A DNA stretch of 64,000 nucleotides from PALSA-505 sp035308365 (GCA_035308365.1 DATGGU010000095.1:1-64000); one strand, 5' to 3'. Numbered from the stretch's first letter, positions 1 through 7,814 are shown. Notes: generated by a model not told the origin, from the sequence alone. Numbers and translations are program-made.

Positions 1-165
1 GGCGATCACCGGGGCCGGGTCGCATGGGGCGATGTGCTCTGGGACGGCCCCGCTGTGCCACCCGCAGCAGCTTCCGGCCATGAGGCTGCGGTTCGCGACG
101 GGCTCGCCAGCCTCGCAGATCGTTTCCAGGATGTTCCGGCCGCCGCTGGGGGAACTACGGTCTAG
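1..165 (+). CDS. C-terminal end of an unidentified protein (cut by window edge)
   Basis: The first frame is open from base 1 to a TAG at 163-165, giving 54 residues that begin Gly-Asp-His-Arg-Gly and end in Gly-Gly-Thr-Thr-Val. No start codon can be seen because the gene enters from outside the window. The translation holds a Trp-Gly-Asp-Val-Leu-Trp stretch and an Ala-rich helix-like tail. I do not recognise the family. A chance open frame of this length is possible at this GC content, so this is only a probable gene end. Confidence 0.35.
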   Translation, partial: GDHRGRVAWGDVLWDGPAVPPAAASGHEAAVRDGLASLADRFQDVPAAAGGTTV

Positions 166-297
166 TTAGTGCGCAGCTCCCATTATGACCAGGCTTTGCT
201 GTGTTGCTATAGGCCCGATGGCCCGGGCGCTCGTCGGGCTGAGGGCGGTCACGGACTTGACGACGTGGCGGACCTGCATGTATTCGCCAGTACAGCG

Positions 298-657
298 CTA
301 GCTGATCCGCTCTGAAAGCTGAACACGGCGGTGCGGCCTGACCAAGTCCCAGACCTCATGGACGGCGGTCGGCCTGCAGGCCAGCGTCGCCGTCTCGCCC
401 TCGTGAGCTTCAATCTGCCTGAGCCTGCTAGTCCAGAGCTTGCCGCTGCCAAGGAGGCGCCCGGCGATGCCGACCCTGACGCTGTGGCGGCCGGGATCGA
501 CCGGGTACTGCTGGGTTTCCCCGGTGCGGACGCGCCCTACGGCCACCCGGTCGATCCACACGACGTATTCGAACGGACGGTCGCGCAGCACCGTAGTTTC
601 TCTCACGATCCGGATCTCGGCCTGGCGTGGCCTATCTGCTTCCATGACTTCCTCCAC
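298..657 (-). CDS. small hypothetical protein, probably cytosolic
   Basis: A 119-residue protein without signal peptide or membrane segment. It is rich in short beta-type stretches (REIRIVRETTVL, YVVWIDRVAVGRV) and has a Gly-Arg-His-Ser-Val-Arg-Val-Gly turn, resembling a small all-beta fold of the kind that extends protein surfaces (PEGA-like), but I cannot assign a family. Its start (ATG 657, or the second Met at 645) lies inside the end of the membrane-protein gene that stops at 632, so the two are probably co-transcribed and translationally coupled. Function unknown; it may work with the membrane protein. Confidence 0.55.
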   Translation of the reverse strand: MEEVMEADRPRQAEIRIVRETTVLRDRPFEYVVWIDRVAVGRVRTGETQQYPVDPGRHSVRVGIAGRLLGSGKLWTSRLRQIEAHEGETATLACRPTAVHEVWDLVRPHRRVQLSERIS

Positions 658-1435
658 TTACGCTTGATGCTTGCATGATTGGTTGCGCTGGTCTTGGGTC
701 TTGTGTGCTGGCCTTGGCTCGCTGCGGCAGGAACAGGCAGAGAACTGTCGCGAAGGCCAGGAGCTTCGACAGCACGTTCAGCGCCGTGGGGATCGGGGTG
801 GACGGGTAGGCGAACCCGAAGAGGCCCCAGACCGCGAATACCCCGAGCATCGACGCGAGGGAGAACAGCGCTCCCCTGGACAGCTTCACCATCGGAGACA
901 TCGTGAGCATCGACAGCGTGGTGACCTCGATGAGGAACAGCGGCAGGAAGAACAGGGCCCGGTAGAGCGCGGGATGCGGAGGGATCGCGGGAAAGGTCCT
1001 GGCCATCACGATCAGGTCGAACGGCAGCTCGAAGATCATCGGCGCGACTATGGCGCCGATGACAGCGCTTGCCAGCCTTGCCCCCGGGCCGTATGAGCCG
1101 CTGGCTATAAGGATGATGAAGAAGGTGACGGCTGCCGCGCACAGGGTCACGGGCAGGATGTGATCCACGATAACGCGGTGGGCCCCCGGATAATCAAGAC
1201 GATACTGCAGGACGTAGACGGTTAGGCAGGCCAGGAATGCTGCTATCGCCAGGGCCCAGCTCACGAGCATGGTAGTCATTGCCGCCCGGCCGGGCCTGGC
1301 GGCCTGGGCCGGAAGAGGCAACCGGGTTCCGGCGTAGGCCACGCCTCCCGCGGCGGCCAGCAGGACGATAGCGAGCTCGATCCTGGCGATGCCGCCGTAG
1401 CTGACCCACAAATTTCCCGGTTGATTCATGGTCAT
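632..1435 (-). CDS. multi-pass integral membrane protein
   Basis: A 267-residue protein with about seven hydrophobic segments (near residues 15-35, 52-75, 90-112, 120-140, 165-185, 195-215 and 220-240), then a polar Ser/Gln-rich tail. No transporter or enzyme motif is visible. It starts at ATG 1435, with an AAGGCAGG Shine-Dalgarno-like stretch just upstream, and overlaps the downstream 119-residue gene by 26 bp. It is transcribed away from the membrane-protein/regulator pair at 1721-2673, and the shared promoter region carries CTTTG-N5-CAAAG palindromes, so both sides may answer to the same repressor. The specific role is unknown. Confidence 0.7.
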   Translation of the reverse strand: MTMNQPGNLWVSYGGIARIELAIVLLAAAGGVAYAGTRLPLPAQAARPGRAAMTTMLVSWALAIAAFLACLTVYVLQYRLDYPGAHRVIVDHILPVTLCAAAVTFFIILIASGSYGPGARLASAVIGAIVAPMIFELPFDLIVMARTFPAIPPHPALYRALFFLPLFLIEVTTLSMLTMSPMVKLSRGALFSLASMLGVFAVWGLFGFAYPSTPIPTALNVLSKLLAFATVLCLFLPQRAKASTQDPRPAQPIMQASSVSGGSHGSR

Positions 1436-1498
1436 GTACCTGCCTTCAGGAGGCGCGTGCCCGGGTTGCGGGTCTGCTCCCCGGACACGAGCCGTTTA

Positions 1499-1536
1499 GT
1501 TTGTGGTTCAAAGCTAGTTTGCTTTGAACCACAAAG
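1499..1536. promoter_or_regulatory. perfect 15-bp inverted repeat, candidate double operator
   Basis: Positions 1500-1514 and 1521-1535 are exact reverse complements (TTTGTGGTTCAAAGC and GCTTTGAACCACAAA), separated by six bases. Each arm is itself a near-palindrome of the form CTTTG-N5-CAAAG (exact at 1522-1536, one mismatch at 1499-1513). The same core recurs at 1664-1678. It lies between two divergent transcription units, which suits binding by a dimeric winged-helix regulator such as the one encoded at 2350-2673. The regulator assignment is inference. Confidence 0.6.
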
Positions 1537-1663
1537 TCAAGGCGGGGACGGGGCTGTGCGCGGCCCGAGGCTGCCTTGCGGCGATTGCGTCGCCCGGCTC
1601 CCCAGCGACTCGCTCCAGGCCGCGCGGGCCATCCAGTTGGCCCCGGGCCGTGGAGTAAACTAG

Positions 1664-1678
1664 CTTTGTACTGCAAAG
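1664..1678. promoter_or_regulatory. second CTTTG-N5-CAAAG palindrome, candidate operator
   Basis: CTTTGTACTGCAAAG, a 5-bp-arm palindrome with a 5-bp centre, lies 43 bp upstream of the start at 1721. It has the same arms and spacing as the site at 1522-1536. It is in the right place to control the membrane protein/winged-helix regulator operon, so autoregulation is likely. Confidence 0.55.
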
Positions 1679-1720
1679 TCAGCAGTCAGGCGGCGGGAAA
1701 ACACACATGAGGGGACCGGC

Positions 1721-2353
1721 ATGACAGACGGCGCGGACGAGGAAATGGGGATGGACCTGCAAGAAGCGTCGGCAATCCTGCAAGAGACACGGGACAGGGC
1801 CAGGCGTGCGCTGGTAGTCAGGCGCCCGGTCCTGCTGGCCGTCTGGGGAGCGGCCTGGCTGGTTTCCGATGGCGCGATCTGGCTGTCGGTCCGCGGGCAG
1901 CGGCCCTATAACGGGCCGACGCCTGCGGCGTTGATGACGCTGAGCGCGGCCATCGCGGCAGCCACGGTCTTCGCGGTCATTTACCTCGGCCGGGCGGGCA
2001 GCGGCGTCGGTGGCTTGTCGGTGCTACAGCGGCGCGTCCTCCTGCTGTCGTACCTCGGGGGGTACGTTGCCCTCTTCACGCTTGAGGCCGCAATCGACCA
2101 CGCTGGCGCCAGCCGGGCCGTCATCGGCGTATATGGTGCTGCCGCGCCCGTTCTCCTGGTGGCCCTGATCATCGCCGCCAGCGCCGCCGTCTTCCTGAAC
2201 TGGTCCCTGCTCGGCCTTGGCCTCTGGCTGCTGGCGGTGGCGGCAGGCAGCGGATTCGCGGGCCCGGTGACGGTCTGGGCGGTCAGCGCGCTGGCGGGAG
2301 GCGGCGCGCTGCTGGTAATGGCGGTGATCGGGCTGCGGCGAGACCGTTCATGA
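1721..2353 (+). CDS. integral membrane protein, operon partner of a winged-helix regulator
   Basis: A 210-residue protein with a short acidic N-terminus, an amphipathic helix (residues 10-35) and about six membrane segments (roughly 38-55, 68-88, 105-122, 130-152, 155-175 and 180-200). There is no recognisable catalytic motif. ATG 1721 has a GAGGGG ribosome-binding site nine bases upstream. Its stop overlaps the start of the regulator gene in an ATGA (2350-2353). This membrane protein plus small HTH regulator pair is a common actinobacterial arrangement in which the regulator controls the pair. The physiological role is not evident. Confidence 0.75.
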   Translation: MTDGADEEMGMDLQEASAILQETRDRARRALVVRRPVLLAVWGAAWLVSDGAIWLSVRGQRPYNGPTPAALMTLSAAIAAATVFAVIYLGRAGSGVGGLSVLQRRVLLLSYLGGYVALFTLEAAIDHAGASRAVIGVYGAAAPVLLVALIIAASAAVFLNWSLLGLGLWLLAVAAGSGFAGPVTVWAVSALAGGGALLVMAVIGLRRDRS

Positions 2354-2673
2354 GCATTGACGGGCTCGACCCGGTGATCCACGGGCCCGCGAGGCTTCGG
2401 ATCATGGTGACGCTGGCGACGCTGCCCGAGGGCGACGACCTGTCCTTCAGCAGGCTGCAGGATCTGCTCGGCCTGACGCCAGGCAACCTGATCACGCACC
2501 TGCGAAAGCTGGAGGACGCCGGCTACGTGATCACAGTGAAATCCGGTGCGGGGGTTAACGCGCGGACTTCCGTCTCGCTCACCTACGACGGCCGGGTCGC
2601 ACTGGATCGCTATACCGCCGTATTGCGACAACTGCTCGACGCGGCCGCCTCACCGCCGCCCTCCTCGACGTGA
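2350..2673 (+). CDS. winged-helix transcriptional regulator (HTH_34/MarR-like)
   Basis: A 107-residue DNA-binding protein. Residues 8-85 form a winged helix: a first helix after HGPARLRIM, a recognition region LSFSRLQDLLGLTPGNLITHL, then a wing with a Tyr-Val-dipeptide and a basic hairpin, closing on SLTYDGRVAL. This is the pattern of one-domain regulators (COG1846-type, HTH_34) that repress their own operon. It follows the membrane protein with a 4-bp overlap. The two CTTTG-N5-CAAAG palindromes upstream are the obvious candidate binding sites. No metal- or ligand-binding Cys cluster is visible, so the inducer cannot be guessed. Confidence 0.85.
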   Translation: MSIDGLDPVIHGPARLRIMVTLATLPEGDDLSFSRLQDLLGLTPGNLITHLRKLEDAGYVITVKSGAGVNARTSVSLTYDGRVALDRYTAVLRQLLDAAASPPPSST

Positions 2674-2812
2674 CTAGCCGTCTTTTGCTCACCAGTGCTG
2701 TCGAACCGGGCAGCCCCGCTGCATGGCCGCCCGGAAACCAGCCCAGCGCCGTTCCCGGTACTCCGGGGGCAACCTGGCAGCGACGCCCCGGTGCGCGTGC
2801 GACAATCGGCGC

Positions 2813-3298
2813 ATGCTGGAACGACTCGAAGTGCAGCGGGCGGTCGCCGCCCCGGCTGGTGAGATCTTCGCGGTGCTGACCGATCCACGCGGGCATGTTG
2901 CCATCGACAGTTCCGGCATGCTGATGGAGGCCAGCGGGGACGTCGTCACCAAGGTGGGCGACACCTTCGTGGTGCACATGGACCGCGAGGCACTCAACGA
3001 CTATCCCCTCGGCCTATATGACGTCACCGTCGAAATCGTCACGTTCGAGCCGGACCAGGAGATTGCCTGGACCGTGCACGGCCAGCTCAACCTCGGCCAT
3101 GTGTACGGCTACCGGCTGGACCCGATCGAGGACGGAACCCTCGTCACGTCCTATTATGACTGGTCAGGTGCCGAGCAGGAGTGGAAGGACGCCGCCATCT
3201 TCCCGGTGATCCCGGAAGGCGCGCTGCGGGCCACGCTGGGCATCCTGGCCCGCACCGTCGCCCCCGGCAAGCCCCGCCCCACCCTCTCAGCCCAGTGA
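2813..3298 (+). CDS. SRPBCC-family protein (polyketide cyclase/dehydrase-like fold)
   Basis: A 161-residue single-domain protein beginning MLERLEVQRAV. It has the features of the START/SRPBCC hydrophobic-pocket fold: a first strand, the Ala-Pro-Ala-Gly-Glu-Ile-Phe-Ala-Val-Leu-Thr-Asp helix, an extended beta-sheet region with EITWTV-like strands, and a C-terminal helix over the pocket. The open frame extends upstream to 2723, but homology-like sequence begins at 2813, so that ATG is preferred. Such proteins bind small hydrophobic ligands; the ligand is unknown here. It stands alone between the regulator and the narI fragment. Confidence 0.8.
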   Translation: MLERLEVQRAVAAPAGEIFAVLTDPRGHVAIDSSGMLMEASGDVVTKVGDTFVVHMDREALNDYPLGLYDVTVEIVTFEPDQEIAWTVHGQLNLGHVYGYRLDPIEDGTLVTSYYDWSGAEQEWKDAAIFPVIPEGALRATLGILARTVAPGKPRPTLSAQ

Positions 3299-3373
3299 CC
3301 GGGATCGCCATCGAAGACGCCGTTGTGCCGGGGACGTGCTGGGCCCGGCGCCGGCGACGGCCAGCCACCCACC

Positions 3374-3577
3374 GCGCCGGTCATCTACCAGGTGCACGCC
3401 ACCGCCGCCTGGGTCATCTGGGCGGTATGGCCGTTCAGCCGGCTCGTACACGCCTGGAGCTACCCGCTGTGGTACCTGTGGCGGCCCTACATCGTCTACC
3501 GCAGCCGCCGGGCCGTCCCACCCGCCGAGCCCGGCACCAGCGGCCGGCGGTGGCGTAAGATCGGCGTCCCCTACTAG
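3374..3577 (+). pseudogene. narI: C-terminal fragment of respiratory nitrate reductase gamma subunit
   Basis: The translated stretch reads IYQVHATAAWVIWAVWPFSR, then LVHAWS, WYLWRPYIVYRSRR and a short tail to TAG at 3577. This matches the end of NarI, the membrane di-haem cytochrome b subunit: the last transmembrane helix with its haem-ligand His region, followed by the conserved RPYIVYRSR ending. Only about 65 of the usual ~230 residues remain, no start codon or signal is present, and narG, narH and narJ are absent. It sits directly upstream of a TDT-family transporter that in other actinobacteria neighbours nar operons, so this is probably the scar of a lost nar locus. Confidence 0.75.
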
Positions 3578-3591
3578 GCCGCCGCCCAGCA

Positions 3592-4713
3592 ATGGCACGC
3601 AGGACAACCGCGCCCATGAGCCCGGACGCTGCCACCGGCCCGGCCTGGCTCCCCGGCCGGGCAGCGACGGCCGCCCGGAACCTCCACCCCGGCTACTTCG
3701 CGTTCGTCATGGCCACCGGGATCATCTCGACCGGGACATTCCTGTCCGGGCCCCCCTGGCTGTCCCGCGGGCTGCTGATCGCCGCCGCGGCCGGGCTGGT
3801 CGTGCTGACCGCCGCGCTGGCGGTCCGGGTGACCTTCTTCAGGTCCAGCCTGGTGGCCGACATCAAGGCCGCTGACCGGGTGTTCGGCTTCTTCACCATC
3901 GTCGCGGGCCTTGATGTGCTCGCCGTGCGCCTGGCCGCCGCGGGCCATCCGCTGGCCACCGCGATCCTGTCCGGGCTGGCCGCCGCGGTATGGCTGCTGC
4001 TGACCTACGGCGTGCCCGCCAGCCTGCTGCTCACCCGGGCGCACGACTCGGTCCTCGGTGGCGTCAATGGCACCTGGCTGCTGTGGGTGGTCGGCACCCA
4101 GTCCCTGTCGATCGCCGCATCGGTCCTGATTCCGGCATGGCCGTCGCAATCGGGACTGCTGGGACCGGTCGCGGTCGGGCTGTGGTGCATCGGGCTCGTG
4201 CTGTACCTGCTGCTCGTCTCCCTCATCCTGCTGCGCTGGCTGACCGTGGCCATGACACCGGAGGCTCTCGGCCCTCCGTACTGGATCCTGATGGGGGCGA
4301 CCGCGATCACCGTGTTCGCCGGCGCCCGGATTCTGGGCCTGCCGGCCACGCTTGCGGTCACCCGGGCAACCCGCGGCTTCGTCGAAGGGTTCTCCTTCGC
4401 CCTGTGGGCGTTCGGCACCTGGTGGATCCCGCTGCTCATCGTGCTCGGCCTGTGGCGGCACGTGCGCCACCACTGGCCGCTCAGCTACGAGCCTCCCCTG
4501 TGGAGCGTCGTCTTCCCGCTCGGCATGTACAGCGTCGCCACGCTGGCCTACGGCCAGGCCGCCCACCTGCCGTTCATGCCACCCCTGGCCCACGTCATGC
4601 TCTGGGTGGCCGTCGCCGCGTGGGTCCTGGTCGCCGCCACGTTCGCGGCCCGGCTCGCCCGTCTGCCCGGCACACCGAACTCCGGCACGAGCCCAGAAAG
4701 GAAACAGCCATGA
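3592..4713 (+). CDS. TDT-family (tellurite-resistance/dicarboxylate) transporter
   Basis: A 373-residue inner-membrane protein with about ten hydrophobic helices. The N-terminal block LHPGYFAFVMATGIIS is the hallmark of the TehA/SLAC1-like TDT family. A second family block around residues 285-330 reads SFALWAFGTWWIPLL then PLWSVVFPLGMYSVAT. TehA-type proteins are trimeric anion channels or transporters. In actinobacteria this subgroup often lies by nitrate-reductase genes, and here a narI remnant ends 15 bp upstream, suggesting a nitrate/nitrite or organic-anion substrate. The start could also be Met-9 (3616). It converges on the gene ending at 4722. Confidence 0.85.
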   Translation: MARRTTAPMSPDAATGPAWLPGRAATAARNLHPGYFAFVMATGIISTGTFLSGPPWLSRGLLIAAAAGLVVLTAALAVRVTFFRSSLVADIKAADRVFGFFTIVAGLDVLAVRLAAAGHPLATAILSGLAAAVWLLLTYGVPASLLLTRAHDSVLGGVNGTWLLWVVGTQSLSIAASVLIPAWPSQSGLLGPVAVGLWCIGLVLYLLLVSLILLRWLTVAMTPEALGPPYWILMGATAITVFAGARILGLPATLAVTRATRGFVEGFSFALWAFGTWWIPLLIVLGLWRHVRHHWPLSYEPPLWSVVFPLGMYSVATLAYGQAAHLPFMPPLAHVMLWVAVAAWVLVAATFAARLARLPGTPNSGTSPERKQP

Positions 4714-4721
4714 CCCCGCTC

Positions 4722-5222
4722 TTACCTCATGGCCAGGCCAGATCTGGTCAAGCGGCGTAGCCAGAGCAGGCCGAAGACGGGAAGGACCAGCGGGACAAAG
4801 CCGTAACCGCTGCCATAGCCGGACCACACCGTGGCATCGGGGAAGCTGGCCGGGTCGGCCAGGCTCCAGGTGCCGACCGCCAGCACGCCGGCGAGTTCGA
4901 CCGAGCAGGACAGGACGGCGATCCGGCGCGCCGCTGGACTGCCGACGGCCAGGGTGACCGTGGCGAGGATGTAGACCCCGGCGGCGAAGGCCGACAACAC
5001 GTAGGCGACCGGGGCGTTGCCGAACTTCGTCGCGATCTGCACCCCGGCCCGGGCGGAGGCGGCGAGCGCGAACAGCGCGTAAACGGCGATCAGCACCCGG
5101 CCCGGGCCGGTCCTGGCCGAACCCGGCGGCGATGCCGCAGACTCCGGCGATGCCGCAGACTCCGGCGATGCCGCAGGCTCTGGCGATGCGGCAGGCTCTG
5201 GCGATGCCATCGGCTCAGACAT
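4722..5222 (-). CDS. four-helix membrane protein with a Ser-Pro-Glu-rich repeat leader
   Basis: About 166 residues starting MSEPMASPEP at 5222. An upstream Met at 5243 is possible, but ATG 5222 sits in ATGTCTGA, overlapping the stop of the preceding gene, which favours coupling. Residues 4-35 are imperfect hexapeptide repeats (Ala-Ser-Pro-Glu-Pro/Ser-Ala) encoded by an 18-bp tandem repeat. Four hydrophobic segments follow, around residues 45-65, 72-92, 100-122 and 138-158. No functional motif is recognised. It probably forms a two-gene unit with the membrane protein at 5215-5589. Confidence 0.65.
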   Translation of the reverse strand: MSEPMASPEPAASPEPAASPESAASPESAASPPGSARTGPGRVLIAVYALFALAASARAGVQIATKFGNAPVAYVLSAFAAGVYILATVTLAVGSPAARRIAVLSCSVELAGVLAVGTWSLADPASFPDATVWSGYGSGYGFVPLVLPVFGLLWLRRLTRSGLAMR

Positions 5223-5589
5223 GGATAGCCGGCCAGATCTCATTCAGCCGGACCATCAGCACGGCCGCGACGAGCCCGGCCACGGCGATGACCGCCGGGC
5301 CCCACCGTGACCGCTCCAGCGCCCCCCAGAACGCCGCCGCCACCGGGACGAACGGCATCGCGATCAGGTATCCGATGAGCGTGGCCAGCCCGGCCGGGCG
5401 CCCACCGCCGGCGAGTCTGGCCACGATCATGCCGACCTCGGCAAGCAGCAGGATCTCAAGGACGCCAAGCGCGACGAGCAAGCTGGTGCCCATTCGCCGG
5501 TTCCGGGCGGTCATCAGCAGCGCGTACCCGGCCAGCGCGAGACCGGCGACGATGATCGTCGTGGGGACGGCGCCGTTCACGCAGGACAT
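5215..5589 (-). CDS. small four-helix membrane protein
   Basis: 124 residues beginning MSCVNGAVPT. Four hydrophobic helices span almost the whole chain (about residues 8-28, 38-60, 70-92 and 98-116). The frame is open far upstream, but the proposed start at 5589 is the only Met that directly precedes the first helix, and a strong palindrome abuts it. With the following gene it makes a pair of small membrane proteins, resembling uncharacterised actinobacterial membrane pairs. Regulation by the adjacent palindrome is likely. Confidence 0.65.
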   Translation of the reverse strand: MSCVNGAVPTTIIVAGLALAGYALLMTARNRRMGTSLLVALGVLEILLLAEVGMIVARLAGGGRPAGLATLIGYLIAMPFVPVAAAFWGALERSRWGPAVIAVAGLVAAVLMVRLNEIWPAIHV

Positions 5590-5610
5590 GTTACTACGTG
5601 TCGTAGTAAC
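5590..5610. promoter_or_regulatory. perfect palindrome with TACTAC/GTAGTA half-sites
   Basis: GTTACTACG-TGT-CGTAGTAAC: 9-bp perfect arms around a 3-bp centre. TACTAC...GTAGTA half-sites are those recognised by BlaI/MecI/CopY-type winged-helix repressors. The palindrome ends immediately before the ATG of the membrane-protein gene (minus strand, 5589), so it would block transcription initiation at, or translation of, a very short-leader message. No BlaI-family gene is in the window, so the cognate regulator would be elsewhere. Confidence 0.6.
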
Positions 5611-5756
5611 TAGCGCTGGGCCGGGCCGGCCGGGACGGCGAGGCCCACCACGCCTACCGCCGCGCGCTCGGCCTCGCACAGACCGAACCCGAGCAACGCT
5701 TCCTCGCCGGCCGGCTAGCCGAGACCACACCCGCCACTCCCAGCCGGCCCGGCTGA
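5610..5756 (+). pseudogene. C-terminal remnant of an ECF42-type sigma factor
   Basis: The frame ending at TGA 5754-5756 reads LGRAGRDGEAHHAYRRALGL, then AQTEPEQRFLAGRLAE. This is the terminal TPR-like helix pair of the long ECF sigma factors that pair with YciI/DGPF proteins; compare the end of the intact paralogue at 14269-15510 (LRRLGHSQESRAAYDKAIEL). There is no start codon, and a stop at 5607-5609 closes the frame, so only the tail survives. Confidence 0.45.
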
Positions 5757-5809
5757 GGATGCGCAGGAGAGAATACGTCTGAGACCACTGGAGCTTCCCG
5801 GGAGGATCA

Positions 5810-7648
5810 ATGGCGGTGACGGCTCCGTCCACGCGTCCGGGCATGGGGTCGGTTCCCTTCCCCGGCGGCGTGACTTTCCGGGTGTGGGCGCCTGACGCGA
5901 GCGCTGCCGCGGTTGTGCTCGCGCAGCCTGGCGGGGGATCGAGTTCGGTGCCGCTGGCGGCCGAGGCGGGTGGGATCTGGTCCGCAGACGTTGACGGAGT
6001 GGGCACCGGCCAGCAGTACCAGTATGTGCTGACGACTTCTGCGGTGCCGCTGACGAGGGTGGATCCGTACGCGCGCAATGTGGTCGAGGGAGGAAGCGGG
6101 GACGCGGGTGCGGCGGTTGTCTATGACGAGCAGGCCTTCGATTGGGGCACGGCCGGCTGGAACTCGCCGGGGTGGACCGAGCTGGTGATCTACGAATTGC
6201 ATGTGGGGAGCTTCAGCGTGCAGCCCGGGGCGGCCGTTGGCACCTTCGCCGACGTCATCGCCAGGCTCCCGTACCTGCAGTCGCTGGGGATCAATGCGAT
6301 AGAACTGCTGCCGGTCGCCGAGTTCGAGGGCACGTACGGCTGGGGCTATGACCCCGGGGCGCCGTTCGCCGTCGCAGTCGGCTACGGCGGCCCGGACGGT
6401 CTGAAGAACCTCGTGCGCGCCGCGCACGAGGCGGGAATCGCGGTGATCCTCGATGTCGTGTACAACCACTTCGGCCCTCCGGGCTCGATCTTGTGGGTGT
6501 TTGATGGTCAGGGCCCGGGCTGGGAGGGCGGGATCTATTTCTACGGGACGAGGTGGCCCGGCGATGGCCGTCCGCAGGCTGGCGGCTGGGGTTCCCGCCC
6601 GGATTACGGGCGCCCCGAAGTTCGCCAGTTCATCCGCGACAATGCGCTCGCCTGGCTGCAGGATTACCGCGTCGACGGACTGCGCTTCGACGCCACAGCC
6701 TGGATCCGCTCGATCGACGGCAGCGGCAGCGCCGATCAGGCGATCCCCGACGGCAGTCTCCTGCTGCAAGAGGTCAATGGCGACATTGACCTGGCCCAGC
6801 CGTGGAAGCTGACGATCGCCGAGGACCTGCGCGGTGACGCGTCGATCACCGCGCCCGTGTCCCGCGGCGGGTCGGGCTTTGACTCCCAGTGGGACAGCGA
6901 CTTCCTGTGGGCCGTGCGGCAAACAGCCGAGGCCACGAGCGACGATCAGCGGGACATGAACCTGATCGCGGCACAGTTGCAGCGGCGCTTTGGCGCCGCT
7001 GCCAGCACCCGGGTCATCTACACCGAATCCCACGACGCCGACGGCAACGGCCGCACCCGCCTGCCGGCCGAGATCGACCCCGCACAGCCAGACAGCTGGT
7101 GGTCGAAGAAGCGCTCGACGCTCGCCGCCGCGCTGGTCTTCACCGCCCCCGGAATCCCGATGATCTTCCAGGGTCAGGAGTTCCTCGACCAGGACCCGTT
7201 CGTGCAGGAACCCATCCCTCCGCTCGACTGGGCGGACGCCACCAAGTACGCGGGCATCGTCCAGCTCTACCGCGACCTGATCCAGCTACGGCGGGACTGG
7301 CATGACACGACCCGCGGCCTGAAAGGCGACGGGCTGAACGTGTTCCACATCAACAACACCGGCAAGCTCATCGCCTACCACCGATGGTCGCAGGGTGGCC
7401 CGCTGGACGACGTCGTGGTCGCGCTGAACTTTGCCAACCGCGGTTACAGCAGCTACACGATCGGGCTCCCGCGCACCGGCCGCTGGCGCGTCCGGTTCAA
7501 CAGCGACTGGGCCGGCTATGACCCCTCGTTTGGGAACTGGCCCGGCTATGACACCGACACCGACCAGGGCGCCATCGACGGCCTGCCGGCCGCGGCGAAC
7601 ATTGGGATCGGCCCCTACACTGCGCTCATCCTCAGCCAGGACCCATAG
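5810..7648 (+). CDS. GH13 alpha-glucan enzyme (branching enzyme / trehalohydrolase type)
   Basis: A 612-residue cytosolic enzyme. Residues 15-95 form a CBM48-like beta domain (GGVTFRVWAPDA). The (beta/alpha)8 barrel follows, with IYELHVGSF, GWGYDP, DVVYNHFGP, the nucleophile Asp294 in VDGLRFDA, the acid/base Glu338 in TIAEDL and the transition-state Asp409 in ESHDADG, then a C-terminal beta domain. Spacing and the GWGYDP/IYELHVG signatures are those of glycogen branching enzyme and maltooligosyltrehalose trehalohydrolase (GlgB/TreZ group). I cannot separate these two by eye. ATG 5810 has a GGGAGG ribosome-binding site. It stands alone, without treY or glg neighbours. Confidence 0.85.
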   Translation: MAVTAPSTRPGMGSVPFPGGVTFRVWAPDASAAAVVLAQPGGGSSSVPLAAEAGGIWSADVDGVGTGQQYQYVLTTSAVPLTRVDPYARNVVEGGSGDAGAAVVYDEQAFDWGTAGWNSPGWTELVIYELHVGSFSVQPGAAVGTFADVIARLPYLQSLGINAIELLPVAEFEGTYGWGYDPGAPFAVAVGYGGPDGLKNLVRAAHEAGIAVILDVVYNHFGPPGSILWVFDGQGPGWEGGIYFYGTRWPGDGRPQAGGWGSRPDYGRPEVRQFIRDNALAWLQDYRVDGLRFDATAWIRSIDGSGSADQAIPDGSLLLQEVNGDIDLAQPWKLTIAEDLRGDASITAPVSRGGSGFDSQWDSDFLWAVRQTAEATSDDQRDMNLIAAQLQRRFGAAASTRVIYTESHDADGNGRTRLPAEIDPAQPDSWWSKKRSTLAAALVFTAPGIPMIFQGQEFLDQDPFVQEPIPPLDWADATKYAGIVQLYRDLIQLRRDWHDTTRGLKGDGLNVFHINNTGKLIAYHRWSQGGPLDDVVVALNFANRGYSSYTIGLPRTGRWRVRFNSDWAGYDPSFGNWPGYDTDTDQGAIDGLPAAANIGIGPYTALILSQDP

Positions 7649-7659
7649 CTACGCAGCGG

Positions 7660-7812
7660 CCGCGCCGGGCGCAACGCCGCAACGAGCTGCCGTGCCGGCG
7701 CCCCGGTAAAGCAGATCAGGTCGATCACCACGTCCGGGCGCAGCGCCGCGATCCGCTCTCCGAAGGTTCCGGCCGCATCCTCGGCCTCCCGATCGGCCCT
7801 CACCTGGGTCAC
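7660..7812 (-). pseudogene. fragment of an NAD-dependent epimerase/dehydratase-like gene
   Basis: The minus-strand frame reads AGTFGERIAALRPDVVIDLI then CFTGAPARQLVAALR, the typical second beta-alpha-beta unit of extended SDR epimerase-like proteins (Pro-Asp-Val-Val-Ile-Asp-Leu-Ile-Cys-Phe). Neither the N-terminal GxxGxxG nor the catalytic YxxxK region is present nearby. About 50 residues of a protein normally near 330 remain, so this is a gene relic downstream of the GH13 gene. Confidence 0.45.
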
Positions 7813-7814
7813 CG

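Noticed and set aside
3574..4827. 417-residue minus-strand frame
   Set aside because: Shadow of the TDT transporter, rich in Gln/Gly/Asp and without membrane segments.
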